This document shows, piece by piece, positions 40,916 to 50,603 of a stretch of 64,000 bases of DNA. The notes beneath the pieces are model-generated. The model had not been told where the DNA came from and ran no database searches. It saw only the letters and a list, made by a program, of their open reading frames with translations. The stretch is taken from assembly GCF_000403355.2 (NCBI RefSeq), contig NZ_KE159646.1, positions 1,702,258 through 1,766,257 on the forward strand, written 5' to 3'. Both the position numbers and the translations under genes were made by a program. Positions within the stretch are counted from its first letter, which is position 1. Every line of letters begins with the position of its first letter. This stretch comes from Adlercreutzia caecimuris B7 (GTDB lineage: Bacteria > Actinomycetota > Coriobacteriia > Coriobacteriales > Eggerthellaceae).

Positions 40916-42988
40916 GTGTTTGACTTTTTCCGCAAGAAGAACAACGGCGGCCGCGACGAGGGCAAAGGGGGGCCGGACGGCACGTCGCGCTCCAGCGCCG
41001 GCGAAGGCAGCACGCCCGATCCGAGCGATAAGACCACCCGCGACGTGCTGGCCGAGTTTACGGCCGCGCCGCTGCCCGACGCCGTGGACGGGCTGTTGTT
41101 CCGCGTGTCCATGGCCGATGCCGCTAGCCCCGCCTCGGGCTTCGAGGCCTACGCCGCCCGACTCCTGTCCGACGCCGACGCACCGAGCCTGCGCGCCATC
41201 GCCGTGGAGCACCCGGTGGAGCTGCGCCGCCTGAACACCACCAACCTCTTCTGGTCGGTCTTCGACGACAGCACCATCAGCGCCGGCGCACGCGGCACCA
41301 TCCTGCGCATCGAATCGGTGCTCGACCGCCTGGCCATGATCTCCATGATCATGGAGGACGACAATGGCGCGGTGCCGGCGAACGCCTTCACCGAGGGCCA
41401 GTGCAGCGAGGCCGACTGGCGCGTGCTGCGCTCCATCGCCAACGACGCCGGCCACTACCTCGGCGCCGCCGACCACGACAACAAGTTGGACACCCAGTAC
41501 GGCACCACGGGCATCCGCGGCGGCAACTGGGATCTGTCCACGCGCTTCGCCGCGGCCTGCGAGGAGATGGTGCTTCCCTTCCGCCTCGAGTACCGCTTCG
41601 TCTGCGACTCCGGCACCGGCACCATTGTGGCCGACGTGTCCATGCCCGCGCCCGACGTATTCCTCAAGTCGCGCTTCGACGAGGCCGCCGGCCAGTGGGT
41701 CGACGTGTCCGCCCAGCGCGCCAATGCCGCCGCAGCCTACGGGCTGCGCCTGGCCGCACTCATCGCCTCGGCCGCTTTCGGCTCCTCGGTGGGCATCACC
41801 CGCGTCATCGTGAACGGGAAGGAGGGCTCCATCGCCGGCGCCACCATCATGTCACTGGAGTTCGCCCGCATCCCCTTCACCATGGGCACCATGGCCGCCA
41901 TCCGCGACGGTCGCTTCAGCGCGCCTGAGACCGAATGCGATCCGGCGGCCCTCTTCGATATGCTGCATCTGCAGAACAGCGCCTTCAACCTGGCCGACGA
42001 CGGCAGCCTGCAGCCGGTGGAGCCGCTGGAGGTGGAGCTGGCCGTGGTGCGCACCCCCGTGGCCGAGGATGACCGCGAGCTCTCTCCGGAGCTGCGCGAC
42101 CTGCTGCACGCCGACACGGTGCGCGAGCTGGATGTGATGAGCGAGCAAGATGCCGACCTAGCCGCCCGCTACCGCGCCATCATGGACGAGAAGGACGATT
42201 CCTTGCTTTTGGCCGTCGCCCAACTGGAGGACATCGTGGCCGAGACGAGCAAGGCCACCGAGGAAGAGGAAGCCGCCCGTGCCCTGCGCGAGTCCGGCGT
42301 GACAGTGAAGCCGCTGTACTGCGAGAACGTCTTCGCCCGCTACCTCACGAGCGTCGTGGAGAGCGACCCCGCCGTACGCTACCAGCGCATGTCCGACATC
42401 GGCCAGGCGGCCCGATCGTCGCTGTCGCGCATCTACCGCGACATGGGCGATCTGGACGCCGCCGAGGCCCAGGCCCGCGTGTGCATCGAACTGGCGCCCA
42501 CGAGCGCGCCGGCCTACAACGACCTCATCACCTGCTTTGCGGAAGGCGACCACTACGACCGCATCATCGAAGTGGCCAAAGACGCCCTGCGCGTGGCCGT
42601 AACCGGCAACGATATCTCCTACGTCTTCTATCGTCTGGCCTTCGCCTACTGGCAGACCGGGCGTTTGCGCGAGGCTCTGGCCTGCTACCTGCGGGTGCCC
42701 GAAGGAAGCCCCATGGGCGAGGCCGCTCAGCGCGAGCGCAACGACCTGCTGAGCGAGATGGGCAACAACGTGCCCGGCAACGACTGGGATCCCACGGCCT
42801 GCCTGCGCACCGCCGGCGTGCCGCTCGCACCCCTGGACGATGTCATGGAAGTGGTCGGCCGCGCCCTCGTGCTGCTGTGCGACCAGAACATGCCGCTCGC
42901 CGCCGCCCCGCTCGCGAGCCTCGTGGCCTCAACCCAGCGCAACGACATCCTCCACGCCGTCGCCGCCAGCCTCCGCCAGGGCGTGTAG
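40916..42988 (+). CDS. Tetratricopeptide-repeat protein
   Basis: 690 residues, start GTG at 40916 preceded by GGAAGGAG. The N-terminal 60 residues are low complexity and charged (FDFFRKKNNGG). The middle is a mixed alpha/beta region not recognised. The C-terminal third has TPR-like helix pairs (LSRIYRDMGDLDAAEAQARVCIELAP, VFYRLAFAYWQTGRLREALACYLRV). No signal peptide and no membrane segments. It is a single gene; the function is unknown, perhaps a scaffold. Confidence 0.78.
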   Translation: MFDFFRKKNNGGRDEGKGGPDGTSRSSAGEGSTPDPSDKTTRDVLAEFTAAPLPDAVDGLLFRVSMADAASPASGFEAYAARLLSDADAPSLRAIAVEHPVELRRLNTTNLFWSVFDDSTISAGARGTILRIESVLDRLAMISMIMEDDNGAVPANAFTEGQCSEADWRVLRSIANDAGHYLGAADHDNKLDTQYGTTGIRGGNWDLSTRFAAACEEMVLPFRLEYRFVCDSGTGTIVADVSMPAPDVFLKSRFDEAAGQWVDVSAQRANAAAAYGLRLAALIASAAFGSSVGITRVIVNGKEGSIAGATIMSLEFARIPFTMGTMAAIRDGRFSAPETECDPAALFDMLHLQNSAFNLADDGSLQPVEPLEVELAVVRTPVAEDDRELSPELRDLLHADTVRELDVMSEQDADLAARYRAIMDEKDDSLLLAVAQLEDIVAETSKATEEEEAARALRESGVTVKPLYCENVFARYLTSVVESDPAVRYQRMSDIGQAARSSLSRIYRDMGDLDAAEAQARVCIELAPTSAPAYNDLITCFAEGDHYDRIIEVAKDALRVAVTGNDISYVFYRLAFAYWQTGRLREALACYLRVPEGSPMGEAAQRERNDLLSEMGNNVPGNDWDPTACLRTAGVPLAPLDDVMEVVGRALVLLCDQNMPLAAAPLASLVASTQRNDILHAVAASLRQGV

Positions 42989-43061
42989 AAGATCGGCTGA
43001 AGGCCCCCTACGAAATAACCGCGGAGGCGAGGTGCGCAACACTCCGACTCCATGCAAACGA

Positions 43062-43082
43062 AGGGCCCGCAATGCGGGCCCT
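43062..43082. terminator. Stem-loop after TPR gene
   Basis: AGGGCCCGC (43062-43070) pairs with GCGGGCCCT (43074-43082), loop AAT. It lies between convergent genes and could act in either direction; T-runs on both sides are poor. Confidence 0.65.
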
Positions 43083-43144
43083 CCCTATATATCATCCCTT
43101 TTGTCTCCGGAATGCGCCCCAGGAAGTCAGCGAGGACCCCGGAG

Positions 43145-43260
43145 GCGACGGCCGGGCGGCGTGCCTCCACGCGCAGTTCCGCAGCGACTGGAAGTGCCCC
43201 GTGGGCACTTCCACCAAGCGAGGACTGTCTGAGCATGGAGGCATGTCGCCCGGCCGTCGC
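43145..43260 (+). repeat. Structured dispersed element, family B copy 1
   Basis: Outer stem: 43145-43169 with 43236-43260, 25 bp including two G-T pairs. The core starts with GCGCAGTTCCGCAGCGA (43171-43187), has an 11-bp hairpin TGGAAGTGCCC/GGGCACTTCCA (43189-43199 with 43203-43213) and ends with AGCGAGGACTGTCTGAGCA (43217-43235). It lies between the convergent TPR and glutamine synthetase genes. Copies 2 and 3 are at 50475-50593 and 50361-50426. Confidence 0.8.
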
Positions 43261-43277
43261 CGGACAGGCGGGCATTC

Positions 43278-45371
43278 TTATGCATAGAACAGAATCTCGT
43301 TGTAGGTGGGCACGGGCCACGCCTCGCGTTCGACGATGATCTCCATCTCGTCCACGGCGTGGCGCAGGGCATCCATCACCGGCACGATCTCGTGGGCGTT
43401 CATGTTCGCGCGCTCCTGCTGATCGGCTATATCAACTGAGGCGCGGTGCAGGCCGTGCAGCTTTTCCAGCTGGATGTTGATCTCGGCCGCCCCGGCCACG
43501 AGCCGGCGCAGCTTCTCCTCCATAAACGAAGTGTCGCCGTCGGGCAGCACCTCCTTGATGGCGGTGATGCCGTGGGCGAGCTTGGCCGCGTACCGGTTGA
43601 TGGCCGGCAGGTAGTCGCGGCGCACGAGGCGCTTCATGGTGCGGCACTCGATGTTCATGATCTTGTTGTACTTCTCCAGCTTCACCTCGTAGCGGCTGCG
43701 CAGCTCGGTCTCGGTGAGCACGCCGAACTCGGCGAACAGGTCGATGGACTTCTGGTCCACCATACACGGCAGCGCGTCGGCGGTGGTGCGGTGGTTCGCC
43801 AGCCCGCGGCGGGCGGCCTCCTCCTCCCACTCATGGGCGTAGCCGTCGCCGTTGAAGATGATGCGCGCGTGATCGGTCAGGGTGCGCTTGATGTAGTCGA
43901 TGGCCGCCGCCTCGAAGGCCTCGCCCTCCTTGCCTTCCATCTGGTCGGCGAAGCCCTTGAGCGATTTCGCCATGGCCGTGTTCAGCACCATGTTCGCGTC
44001 CGACAGGTTCTGGGCGCTGCCGGGCATGCGGAACTCGAACTTGTTGCCCGTGAAGGCGAAGGGGCTCGTGCGGTTACGGTCGGTGTTGTCCTTGATGAAG
44101 TTCGGCAGCACGTCCACGCCGAGGTCCATGGACACGCGCTCGGCCGAAGTGTAGTCGTGGTCGTCCACGAGCGCGTCCACGATGGCCCCCAGCTCGTCGC
44201 CGAGGAACATGGACACGATGGCCGGGGGCGCCTCGTTGGCCCCCAGGCGATGGTCGTTGCCGGCGCTGGCCGCCGACATGCGCAGAAGCTCCTGGTACTC
44301 GTCCACGGCCTCGATCACGCAGGTGAGGAACACCAGAAAGCGCAGGTTCTCCATGGGGTTCTCGCCCGGGTCGAGCAGGTTCTTGCCGCCAACGGCGATG
44401 GACCAGTTGTTGTGCTTGCCGCTTCCGTTGATGAACTCGAAGGGCTTTTCGTGCTGCAGGCACACCAGACCGTAGTGGCTGGCCAGAAGGCGCATCTTCT
44501 CCATGGTGAGCAGGTTCTCGTCTACCCCGCGGTTCGTCTCGGCGAAGATGGGTGCCAGCTCGTGCTGGGCCGGGGCCACCTCGTTGTGCTTGGTGCGGGC
44601 TGACACGCCGAGCTTCCACAGCTCGTCGTCGAGCTCCTTCATGAAGTTGTTCACCGTGGGGCGGATGGCGCCGAAGTAGTGCTCCTCCAGCTCCTGGCCC
44701 TTGCACGGCGAGTAGCCGAACAGCGTGCGGCCGCAGATCATGAGGTCCATGCGCTGTTCGTAGTCCTTCTCGGAGATGAGGAAGTACTCCTGCTCAGCGC
44801 CGAGGGTGGTGGTCACGCGCTCGGAGGAGTCGTCGCCGAACAGCGCCAGCACACGGCGGGCCTGCACGTCGATGGCCTTCATGGAGCGCAGAAGCGGCGT
44901 CTTCTTGTCGAGCGCCTCGCCGGTGTAGCTGCAGAAGGCGGTGGGGATGCAGAGCACCTCGTCCTTGATGAAGGCGTAGGAGGTGGGGTCCCACGCAGTG
45001 TAGCCGCGAGCCTCGAAGGTGGCGCGCAGGCCGCCGGAAGGGAAGCTGGAGGCATCCGGCTCGCCCTGAATGAGCTCCTTACCCGAGAAGGTCATGATGG
45101 TCAGGCCGTCGTCGGTCGGGTCGATGAAGCTGTCGTGCTTCTCGGAGGTGATGCCCGTCAGCGGCTGGAACCAGTGGGTGTAGTGGGTGGCGCCCTTCTC
45201 GATGGCCCACTCCTTCATGGCGTGCGCCACCACGTTGGCCACGTCCTCGTCCAGCGGCGCGCCTTCCTTGATGGTGCGCATCAGCTGCTTGTAGGTGGCC
45301 TTGGGAAGGCGCTCGCGCATGGTGTGCTCGTTGAACACCATGGATCCGTAGATATCGGTGACTTTCGACAT
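43278..45371 (-). CDS. glnN: Type III glutamine synthetase
   Basis: 697 residues, the size of GSIII rather than the 450 of GSI. It makes glutamine from glutamate, ammonia and ATP. Visible active-site signatures are [24 protein letters not shown] and [10 protein letters not shown]. The start is the ATG ending at 45371 ([13 protein letters not shown]), with GAAGGAG upstream; the longer frame adds 18 unlikely residues. It is a single gene, without an adjacent nitrogen regulator. Confidence 0.95.
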   Translation of the reverse strand: MSKVTDIYGSMVFNEHTMRERLPKATYKQLMRTIKEGAPLDEDVANVVAHAMKEWAIEKGATHYTHWFQPLTGITSEKHDSFIDPTDDGLTIMTFSGKELIQGEPDASSFPSGGLRATFEARGYTAWDPTSYAFIKDEVLCIPTAFCSYTGEALDKKTPLLRSMKAIDVQARRVLALFGDDSSERVTTTLGAEQEYFLISEKDYEQRMDLMICGRTLFGYSPCKGQELEEHYFGAIRPTVNNFMKELDDELWKLGVSARTKHNEVAPAQHELAPIFAETNRGVDENLLTMEKMRLLASHYGLVCLQHEKPFEFINGSGKHNNWSIAVGGKNLLDPGENPMENLRFLVFLTCVIEAVDEYQELLRMSAASAGNDHRLGANEAPPAIVSMFLGDELGAIVDALVDDHDYTSAERVSMDLGVDVLPNFIKDNTDRNRTSPFAFTGNKFEFRMPGSAQNLSDANMVLNTAMAKSLKGFADQMEGKEGEAFEAAAIDYIKRTLTDHARIIFNGDGYAHEWEEEAARRGLANHRTTADALPCMVDQKSIDLFAEFGVLTETELRSRYEVKLEKYNKIMNIECRTMKRLVRRDYLPAINRYAAKLAHGITAIKEVLPDGDTSFMEEKLRRLVAGAAEINIQLEKLHGLHRASVDIADQQERANMNAHEIVPVMDALRHAVDEMEIIVEREAWPVPTYNEILFYA

Positions 45372-45549
45372 AGGGATCCTATCTCCTTCGCTCCGAAATG
45401 GTGGGGCAAGAATACCACGACGCACCCCCGCCCCCGCCTCTCATCGGGCATTGACCAAATTAACGGCGCATTGTTTCGGGAGGTTTTCGGAGGGAGGCAA
45501 TGGTGGCGTTGTGCTGTGCGCTTTCTACCTGAAGCGAGATGGAGCCCCG

Positions 45550-46401
45550 CTATATACCATAAGCTCGGAAAAGCCTTTCCGCCGCCGAAGGATCGGCCAT
45601 AGCGGCAAAGGCGTCCTCGGCGCGATCCTCCTCCGCGAGCCGAGCAGCGAGGGCCGCCATACGGGCAGCAAGCTCCGCACGTCCTTCCTCGCGGCCCTGG
45701 GCCATACCCTCAGCCATGCCCTGCGCCCTGCCTTCGGCCAGACCCTGCTCTTGAGCATCAAGGCGAACGTCCTCCATCAGGTCTCTTACGGTCATCACGG
45801 AGCCCACCCACTCTCTGTCTTCATTGGCTGCGGAAACCTCGGCATCCATAGCAGTAACGAGCCTGTCGCCTGGGGCCACGGCACCCTTTCGAAGGTATTC
45901 TAGCAGATTGCGCATCCCCTCGGTGGGAGCGCAGCCGGCTGCCCGGGCATTCAGGATCTTCCAAACGGCGCCTGTAGCGGCACTAACCGACGGATCCTCG
46001 CGGCACAGATTCTCGAAGGTGTAAACGGGAAGCCCCGCGCCGAACCAATCGAAGTCGCAGGCAAAGATGATGTAGCTGTCGCGCAAATCTCTCCATGCGG
46101 CGCCACGGTCCATAAGCCCCGAGTCGATGCCGGCCTGATAGTAGCGCAACCGGCGCCCTGGAGCAGTGTGGGGGTTCGCCTGCATCTCCACATCGACGAC
46201 GCCCGCGCCCGTCTCGGCGTACACATCCAGCCGCACCCCACGGGCATCGGCGGCCGGTTGGAACACCTGCTCCCGGTTGAGATAGGCAATGCCGCCCACA
46301 TCAATGCCTAAGACGCGCTCCAGGAAGCCGCGACATACCTCCTCATTGCAGAGCACGCGCCCGAACATGAAGTTGTCGGATATAGGAAGTCGACCGGCCA
46401 T
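45550..46401 (-). CDS. Rpn-family PD-(D/E)XK nuclease / transposase-like protein
   Basis: 283 residues of the Rpn/PDDEXK_2 family, known in E. coli as recombination-promoting nucleases. MAGRLPISDNFMFGRVL is the typical N-terminus; D59 in VRLDVY and E72-M-Q74 form the nuclease core. The C-terminal 70 residues contain repeated AEGRAQG/MAEGMAQG units, a charged helix often found in this family and prone to length change by recombination. It is a single gene with an AT-rich upstream region that stands out from the surrounding GC content, so recent acquisition is likely. Confidence 0.87.
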   Translation of the reverse strand: MAGRLPISDNFMFGRVLCNEEVCRGFLERVLGIDVGGIAYLNREQVFQPAADARGVRLDVYAETGAGVVDVEMQANPHTAPGRRLRYYQAGIDSGLMDRGAAWRDLRDSYIIFACDFDWFGAGLPVYTFENLCREDPSVSAATGAVWKILNARAAGCAPTEGMRNLLEYLRKGAVAPGDRLVTAMDAEVSAANEDREWVGSVMTVRDLMEDVRLDAQEQGLAEGRAQGMAEGMAQGREEGRAELAARMAALAARLAEEDRAEDAFAAMADPSAAERLFRAYGI

Positions 46402-46715
46402 GGCAGCCCCTTTCTCTCGGCGGCTGTCCCCGCGAGCGGGTTAGGGGCTCCCCAGCCTATATTTCCTCTGATGAATATCCTACGAACGTTTGTTTCATTA
46501 TAATCTCTCAAACCGACCGATGCAAGCAGTAATAGAACATCAGTTTTATTTTTGTGAAAGGCATAGGACGAATATTCGGAGGAAGGCAACGGCGGGTGAA
46601 GAGATTATCCGCTGGGCAAACCGGGCGTCGTCCGGAGAAAACCGATGTTTTCTGGAGACAACAAGGGCGGCCCGAAGGTCGCCCCTGATTTGCGCTGAAA
46701 ATTGTCGCCACTCCC
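46402..46715. other. AT-rich intergenic region between rpn and MFS genes
   Basis: No gene seen. The part next to rpn (46455-46560) is distinctly AT-rich and should hold the rpn promoter; a TATAAT at 46498-46503 reads on the plus strand. GGGCGGCC/GGTCGCCC (46665-46684, one mismatch) can serve as the terminator of the MFS gene on the minus strand, and AGAAAAC/GTTTTCT (46636-46653) forms a second small hairpin. Confidence 0.5.
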
Positions 46716-48074
46716 CTAGTCGACGTGCTTGCCGTAGCGTTCCTCGGTGATCTCGTCGAGGGTGCGGCCCTGGGTGTTGGGGCACCACACCACACCCACC
46801 ACGAGCGACACCAGAAGGAAGCCGCACATGATGATGCCGGCCGTCACGAAGCCCGCGGGCGTCTCCACGCCAAGCCCCGCCACCGCTACGAGCGACCAGA
46901 TGCCCAAAACACCGCGCACCAGGAAGAACATGATGCCCTGCACGCCGCCGCGGTACAGCGTCGGGAAGAGCTCGGTGGACCACAGCGCGTAGAAGCACTG
47001 GGCCGAGAAGCCGGCTGAAATGCCCCACAGCGCCACGAACACCCACAGAAGCCAGCCCCAGCTATCGGCCGCGCCGGCCTCAAGCTGCATGCCGAAGAAC
47101 ACCATGACCACCCAGGCCGCCAGGGCCATGAGCGCCGTGGCCGCGAACAGGATGCGGTGCGGGATGCGGTCGCCGAACTTCGAGAAGATGGCGAGCGAGC
47201 CCACCGCCGTGAGCACCCACATGACCGCCTGCAGAAGCGAGATGGTGGTGTCGTCCAAGTGCCCCGCCGCCGCGTACATGTAGGGCATGAACTGCCCCAT
47301 GGTGCCGGCCACGATGTTCCAGGTCAGGTACACCGCCACCAGAAACACGATGGACTTCACGTTCACGGAGTTCGTGAGCGCCCGGCGCATCATAGCCACA
47401 AACGTGTCGCGCGGCGCGCCGGCCTGCTGCTTCTCGGTCCAGTCCTTCGACTCCTCCAGCTTGCGCTGCAAATTCCACGCCACGAGCGCCACCACGAACA
47501 AGATAAGGAACAGAAGGCGCATGGCGAACAGGCCGTCGAAGGGCCCGTAGGTGCCCGCGGGCAGCAGCGCGCCGTCCGGCCCGAACGTGGGAAATGCGAA
47601 CGAGAACAACAGCGCGATGACGAAGATGACCGCCGGGCCACAGGACCAGGCGAACTGGCTGATGCCGATGTTGGCAGCACGGCTCGTGGAGGACGACATC
47701 TCGGAGATGTAGCTCCACGACGACGGCACGCCGGCACCCACCGACAGGCCCGAGACAACGATGCCGAGGCAGAGCATAGGCAGGTTCACCGCGCACATGA
47801 TGATGAACACGCCGGCGGCGTATACGAGCAGGTTGTAGGTGTAGATGAACTTGCGCCCGAAGCGATCGGCCAGAAAGCCGCCGATGAGCGCGCCCACGGC
47901 CGCGCCGAAGGCGTTCGCGCCCACGGCGCCCAAGATGGATACCCACACATTGTCGAAGTTGAAGGCGATGGCCCAGGCGGCCAAGGCCACCGACGAGGCC
48001 ACGATGCAGCCCGAGTCGAGGAAGTTGGTCAGCGAAACGGCAATGGTGCCTTTTTTCTCTTGGGACAGTGCCAT
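46716..48074 (-). CDS. MFS sugar transporter, probable L-rhamnose importer
   Basis: 452 residues with twelve membrane segments. GGFLADRFGRKFIYTYN between helices 2 and 3 is the MFS signature, and the ending PNTQGRTLDEI is that of the sugar porter branch. It is the last gene of the rha operon, 17 bp after rhaD, so rhamnose or a rhamnoside is the likely substrate. It is not of the RhaT type used by E. coli, and this functional call rests on position. Confidence 0.87.
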   Translation of the reverse strand: MALSQEKKGTIAVSLTNFLDSGCIVASSVALAAWAIAFNFDNVWVSILGAVGANAFGAAVGALIGGFLADRFGRKFIYTYNLLVYAAGVFIIMCAVNLPMLCLGIVVSGLSVGAGVPSSWSYISEMSSSTSRAANIGISQFAWSCGPAVIFVIALLFSFAFPTFGPDGALLPAGTYGPFDGLFAMRLLFLILFVVALVAWNLQRKLEESKDWTEKQQAGAPRDTFVAMMRRALTNSVNVKSIVFLVAVYLTWNIVAGTMGQFMPYMYAAAGHLDDTTISLLQAVMWVLTAVGSLAIFSKFGDRIPHRILFAATALMALAAWVVMVFFGMQLEAGAADSWGWLLWVFVALWGISAGFSAQCFYALWSTELFPTLYRGGVQGIMFFLVRGVLGIWSLVAVAGLGVETPAGFVTAGIIMCGFLLVSLVVGVVWCPNTQGRTLDEITEERYGKHVD

Positions 48075-48091
48075 AGTCGGTTGGAACCTTT

Positions 48092-49024
48092 CTAGTCGAT
48101 GGCCTCGCCGGCCACGGGGGATTCCAGCATGGCCTCGTTCAGCGGAATGGCGAACTCGCGGGCGATAGCCTTAAGGCCGTCGTCGGTGATGGTGTTCAGA
48201 AAATCGTCGGAGCCCCCGTTCATACAACGGGCGCGCACGTAGATGTCGGCGGCCTTCTCCACGGTGTGCATGAGACCGAAGGTGGTGTCGAAGTCGGGCC
48301 CGGAGGCGAACAGACCGTGCTGGGCCCAGATGACGGCGTCGAAGGTCTCCATCATGGCCGCGGTCTCCCGCGCGATGTCAGCGCCGCCCGGCACCATCCA
48401 CGGCACCACGCCCACGCCGCCGGGGAACACCACGACGCACTCGGTCATGGCCTTCCACAGCGCCCGGGTGAAAGCGCGCGATTCCAGGGGCAGCACGAAG
48501 GTCATGGCGATGACGTTGTTCGGATGCGCGTGGTAGAGCACCCGCGAGGCGCCGCCCGTCGCCCGCATGCGCACGGCGTGGCACATGAAGTGGCTCGGGA
48601 ATTCCGAGGTGGGACGGCCGCCGTCGGTCAGCCCCCACACGATACGCCAGGCGTCGCCCTCGGGGTTGATCTCCACGATGCCGATGTTGTGGGCCGGATC
48701 AGCGGCCACGTTGCGCATGTAGCGCCCCGAGCCCGTGGTGAGGAAAAACGCCCCGCCCAGATCGGCCGCTTGCACGCCCATGGGTACCCACGGACTCGGC
48801 TCCGGGTTGAAGAAGGGCCGCGCGGCGCTTGCGTCGGCCTCGGTCATGCGGTAAGTGAGGTTACCGCCGTTGCGCTCGTGCCAACCCTGGCCCCAGCCGT
48901 CGCTGCACAGGCGCACGAAGCCGCGCACGAAGCCGAGCTGTTCCACCGCCACGCCCGACACCGCCCCGCGGGCCGCGCTGGCCCCCTTCGCCAACAAATC
49001 CTGTGCCTGATCGATAAATGCCAT
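48092..49024 (-). CDS. rhaD: L-rhamnulose-1-phosphate aldolase
   Basis: 310 residues of the class II (zinc) aldolase family. It splits L-rhamnulose 1-phosphate into DHAP and L-lactaldehyde. HERNGGNLTYRM holds the phosphate-binding loop, YHAHPNNVIAMTF gives two zinc histidines and WAQHGLFASG the third. The start at 49024 has AGAGGAG upstream and leaves 11 bp from the rhaA stop. The length is a little above the E. coli enzyme (274). Confidence 0.94.
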   Translation of the reverse strand: MAFIDQAQDLLAKGASAARGAVSGVAVEQLGFVRGFVRLCSDGWGQGWHERNGGNLTYRMTEADASAARPFFNPEPSPWVPMGVQAADLGGAFFLTTGSGRYMRNVAADPAHNIGIVEINPEGDAWRIVWGLTDGGRPTSEFPSHFMCHAVRMRATGGASRVLYHAHPNNVIAMTFVLPLESRAFTRALWKAMTECVVVFPGGVGVVPWMVPGGADIARETAAMMETFDAVIWAQHGLFASGPDFDTTFGLMHTVEKAADIYVRARCMNGGSDDFLNTITDDGLKAIAREFAIPLNEAMLESPVAGEAID

Positions 49025-49035
49025 GGTTGCTCCTC

Positions 49036-50289
49036 TTACTGTCGGGTTGGCAGAATCTTCGCCTCGTAGGCGGCAACGAGAGGATACACCTCGCCGTCGG
49101 TGGGACAGCCCTCGCGGCGGCAGTACTCGTCCCACACGGCGCCGAAGGGCATGGACTTCGCCTGCTCGGACAGCGCCATCTTCTCGGTGAAGCGGTAGGT
49201 GTCCTGCATCTCCTTCAGCTGAGCCGCCGGCTGCAAAAGCGCGTAGAGCAGCGACTTCTCCATGGCGCGAGTGCCGATGGCCCAGGCGCCCACGCGGTTG
49301 ATGGAGGCGTCGAAGAAGTCCAGTCCGATGATGACCTTCTCCCAGGCACCGGGGCAGTGGGCCACTTCCATGGCCATCTCCTTCACCGGGTCGTCGAACA
49401 GCACCACATGGTCGGAGTCCCAGCGAATAGGGCGCGTCACGTGCAGCGGCACCTTGTCAAAGAACAGCAGCAGGGCAGAAAGCTTGTCGGCCACGTTCTC
49501 GGTCGGGTGGAAGTGCCCCAGGTCAAGCAGGTCGTACACGCCGGGGTGTGTGGCGGCGTAGGCCAGGTAGAACTCGTTGGAGCCCACGGTCATCGATTCC
49601 AGCCCGATGCCGAACACCTTCGACTCGCAGGAGTCGATCACGCGGTCGTACTTCTCGGCGTAGATGGCGTCCAGCGAATCGCGCAGGCGCTCGCGCAGCC
49701 CGTAGCGGTCGGCCGGCACGTCCTTCAGGCCGTCGGGAATCCAGATGTTGCAGAGCGTCTCGTCATCGAGCGCCTCGGCGATCTGCTGGGAGATCTTGCG
49801 GCAGGCCTTACAGTGGCGAATCCAGAAGTCGCGCGTGGCCGCGTCGGGCGAGGACAGCGACAGCTCGTTGTTCATCATGGGATGCCCGAAGATGGTGGGG
49901 TTGAAATCGATGCCGAAGCCGCGTGCCTTCGCCCAGGCCACCCACGGCTCGAAGTGCTTGTACTCCAACGCGTCGCGGTCGACCCAGGGGTTCTCGTCGG
50001 TGAACACGGCGTAGGAGGCGTGCAGGTTGATGCGCTTGGCTCCGGGCACGAGCGCCATGGCCGCCTCGAAGTCGGTCGTGAGCTCTTCGAAGGTGCGGGC
50101 GCGGCCGGGATAGTTGCCTGTGGCCTGGATGCCGCCGGACAGGCCGCCTTCCTGGTCGAAGCCGAGCACGTCGTCGCCCTGCCAGCAGTGCACCGAGATG
50201 GGCTTTCCCGCCAGCTTGGCCATCACGGCCTCGGTGTCGATACCGAGGGCCGCGTACTCCTCTTTCGCTAGTTCGTACATGGTAGTCAT
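49036..50289 (-). CDS. rhaA: L-rhamnose isomerase
   Basis: 417 residues, the usual length for RhaA (E. coli 419). It converts L-rhamnose to L-rhamnulose with a divalent metal. CWQGDDVLGFD near residue 35, IDFNPTIFGHP, GLESMTVGSNEFY and LDLGHFHPTENV carry the known substrate and metal ligands (Glu, Asp, His). It lies between rhaB and rhaD; the 314-bp gap to rhaB holds two family B elements in inverted orientation. Confidence 0.96.
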   Translation of the reverse strand: MTTMYELAKEEYAALGIDTEAVMAKLAGKPISVHCWQGDDVLGFDQEGGLSGGIQATGNYPGRARTFEELTTDFEAAMALVPGAKRINLHASYAVFTDENPWVDRDALEYKHFEPWVAWAKARGFGIDFNPTIFGHPMMNNELSLSSPDAATRDFWIRHCKACRKISQQIAEALDDETLCNIWIPDGLKDVPADRYGLRERLRDSLDAIYAEKYDRVIDSCESKVFGIGLESMTVGSNEFYLAYAATHPGVYDLLDLGHFHPTENVADKLSALLLFFDKVPLHVTRPIRWDSDHVVLFDDPVKEMAMEVAHCPGAWEKVIIGLDFFDASINRVGAWAIGTRAMEKSLLYALLQPAAQLKEMQDTYRFTEKMALSEQAKSMPFGAVWDEYCRREGCPTDGEVYPLVAAYEAKILPTRQ

Positions 50290-50360
50290 TTAGACGTCCT
50301 TTCGTTTCGTCCTGTTACGGCAGTAACTCATCGAGGTCGGAACCGCCCGGTATTCCAATT

Positions 50361-50426
50361 CGCTCAGACAGTCCTCGCTTTGTGGAGCAGGACATTAAGT
50401 CCTGTTCCAGTCGCTGCGGAACTCGC
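50361..50426 (-). repeat. Structured dispersed element, family B copy 3 (core only, inverted)
   Basis: Read on the minus strand it has GAGTTCCGCAGCGACTGG, a hairpin of GGAACAGGAC with GTCCTGCTCC and then AGCGAGGACTGTCTGAGCG. The hairpin sequence differs from copies 1 and 2 but still pairs with a single mismatch. No outer stem is visible. It faces copy 2 across about 50 bp, forming an inverted pair inside the rha operon. Confidence 0.75.
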
Positions 50427-50474
50427 TCGGTCAGAGCACCGACCGCTTCCTCTACGCTCAACCGCAGTCGAGCA

Positions 50475-50593
50475 GGTCGCGGATGTGGGGCGAGGGTCCG
50501 CGCGCAGTTCCGCAGCGAACGGAAATGCCCTGTGGGCATTTCCGCCGAGCGAGGACTGTCTGAGCACGGCGCCCTTGCCCCGCAGCTGCGACC
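50475..50593 (+). repeat. Structured dispersed element, family B copy 2
   Basis: Core 50501-50566: GCGCAGTTCCGCAGCGA, an 11-bp hairpin CGGAAATGCCC/GGGCATTTCCG (50520-50530 with 50534-50544) and AGCGAGGACTGTCTGAGCA. Outer pairing GTGGGGCGAGGG (50485-50496) with CCCTTGCCCCGC (50572-50583), two of 12 pairs being G-T, and GGTCGC with GCGACC (50475-50480 with 50588-50593). It lies 11 bp after the rhaB stop. Confidence 0.78.
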
Positions 50594-50603
50594 GGACAAC
50601 CCA

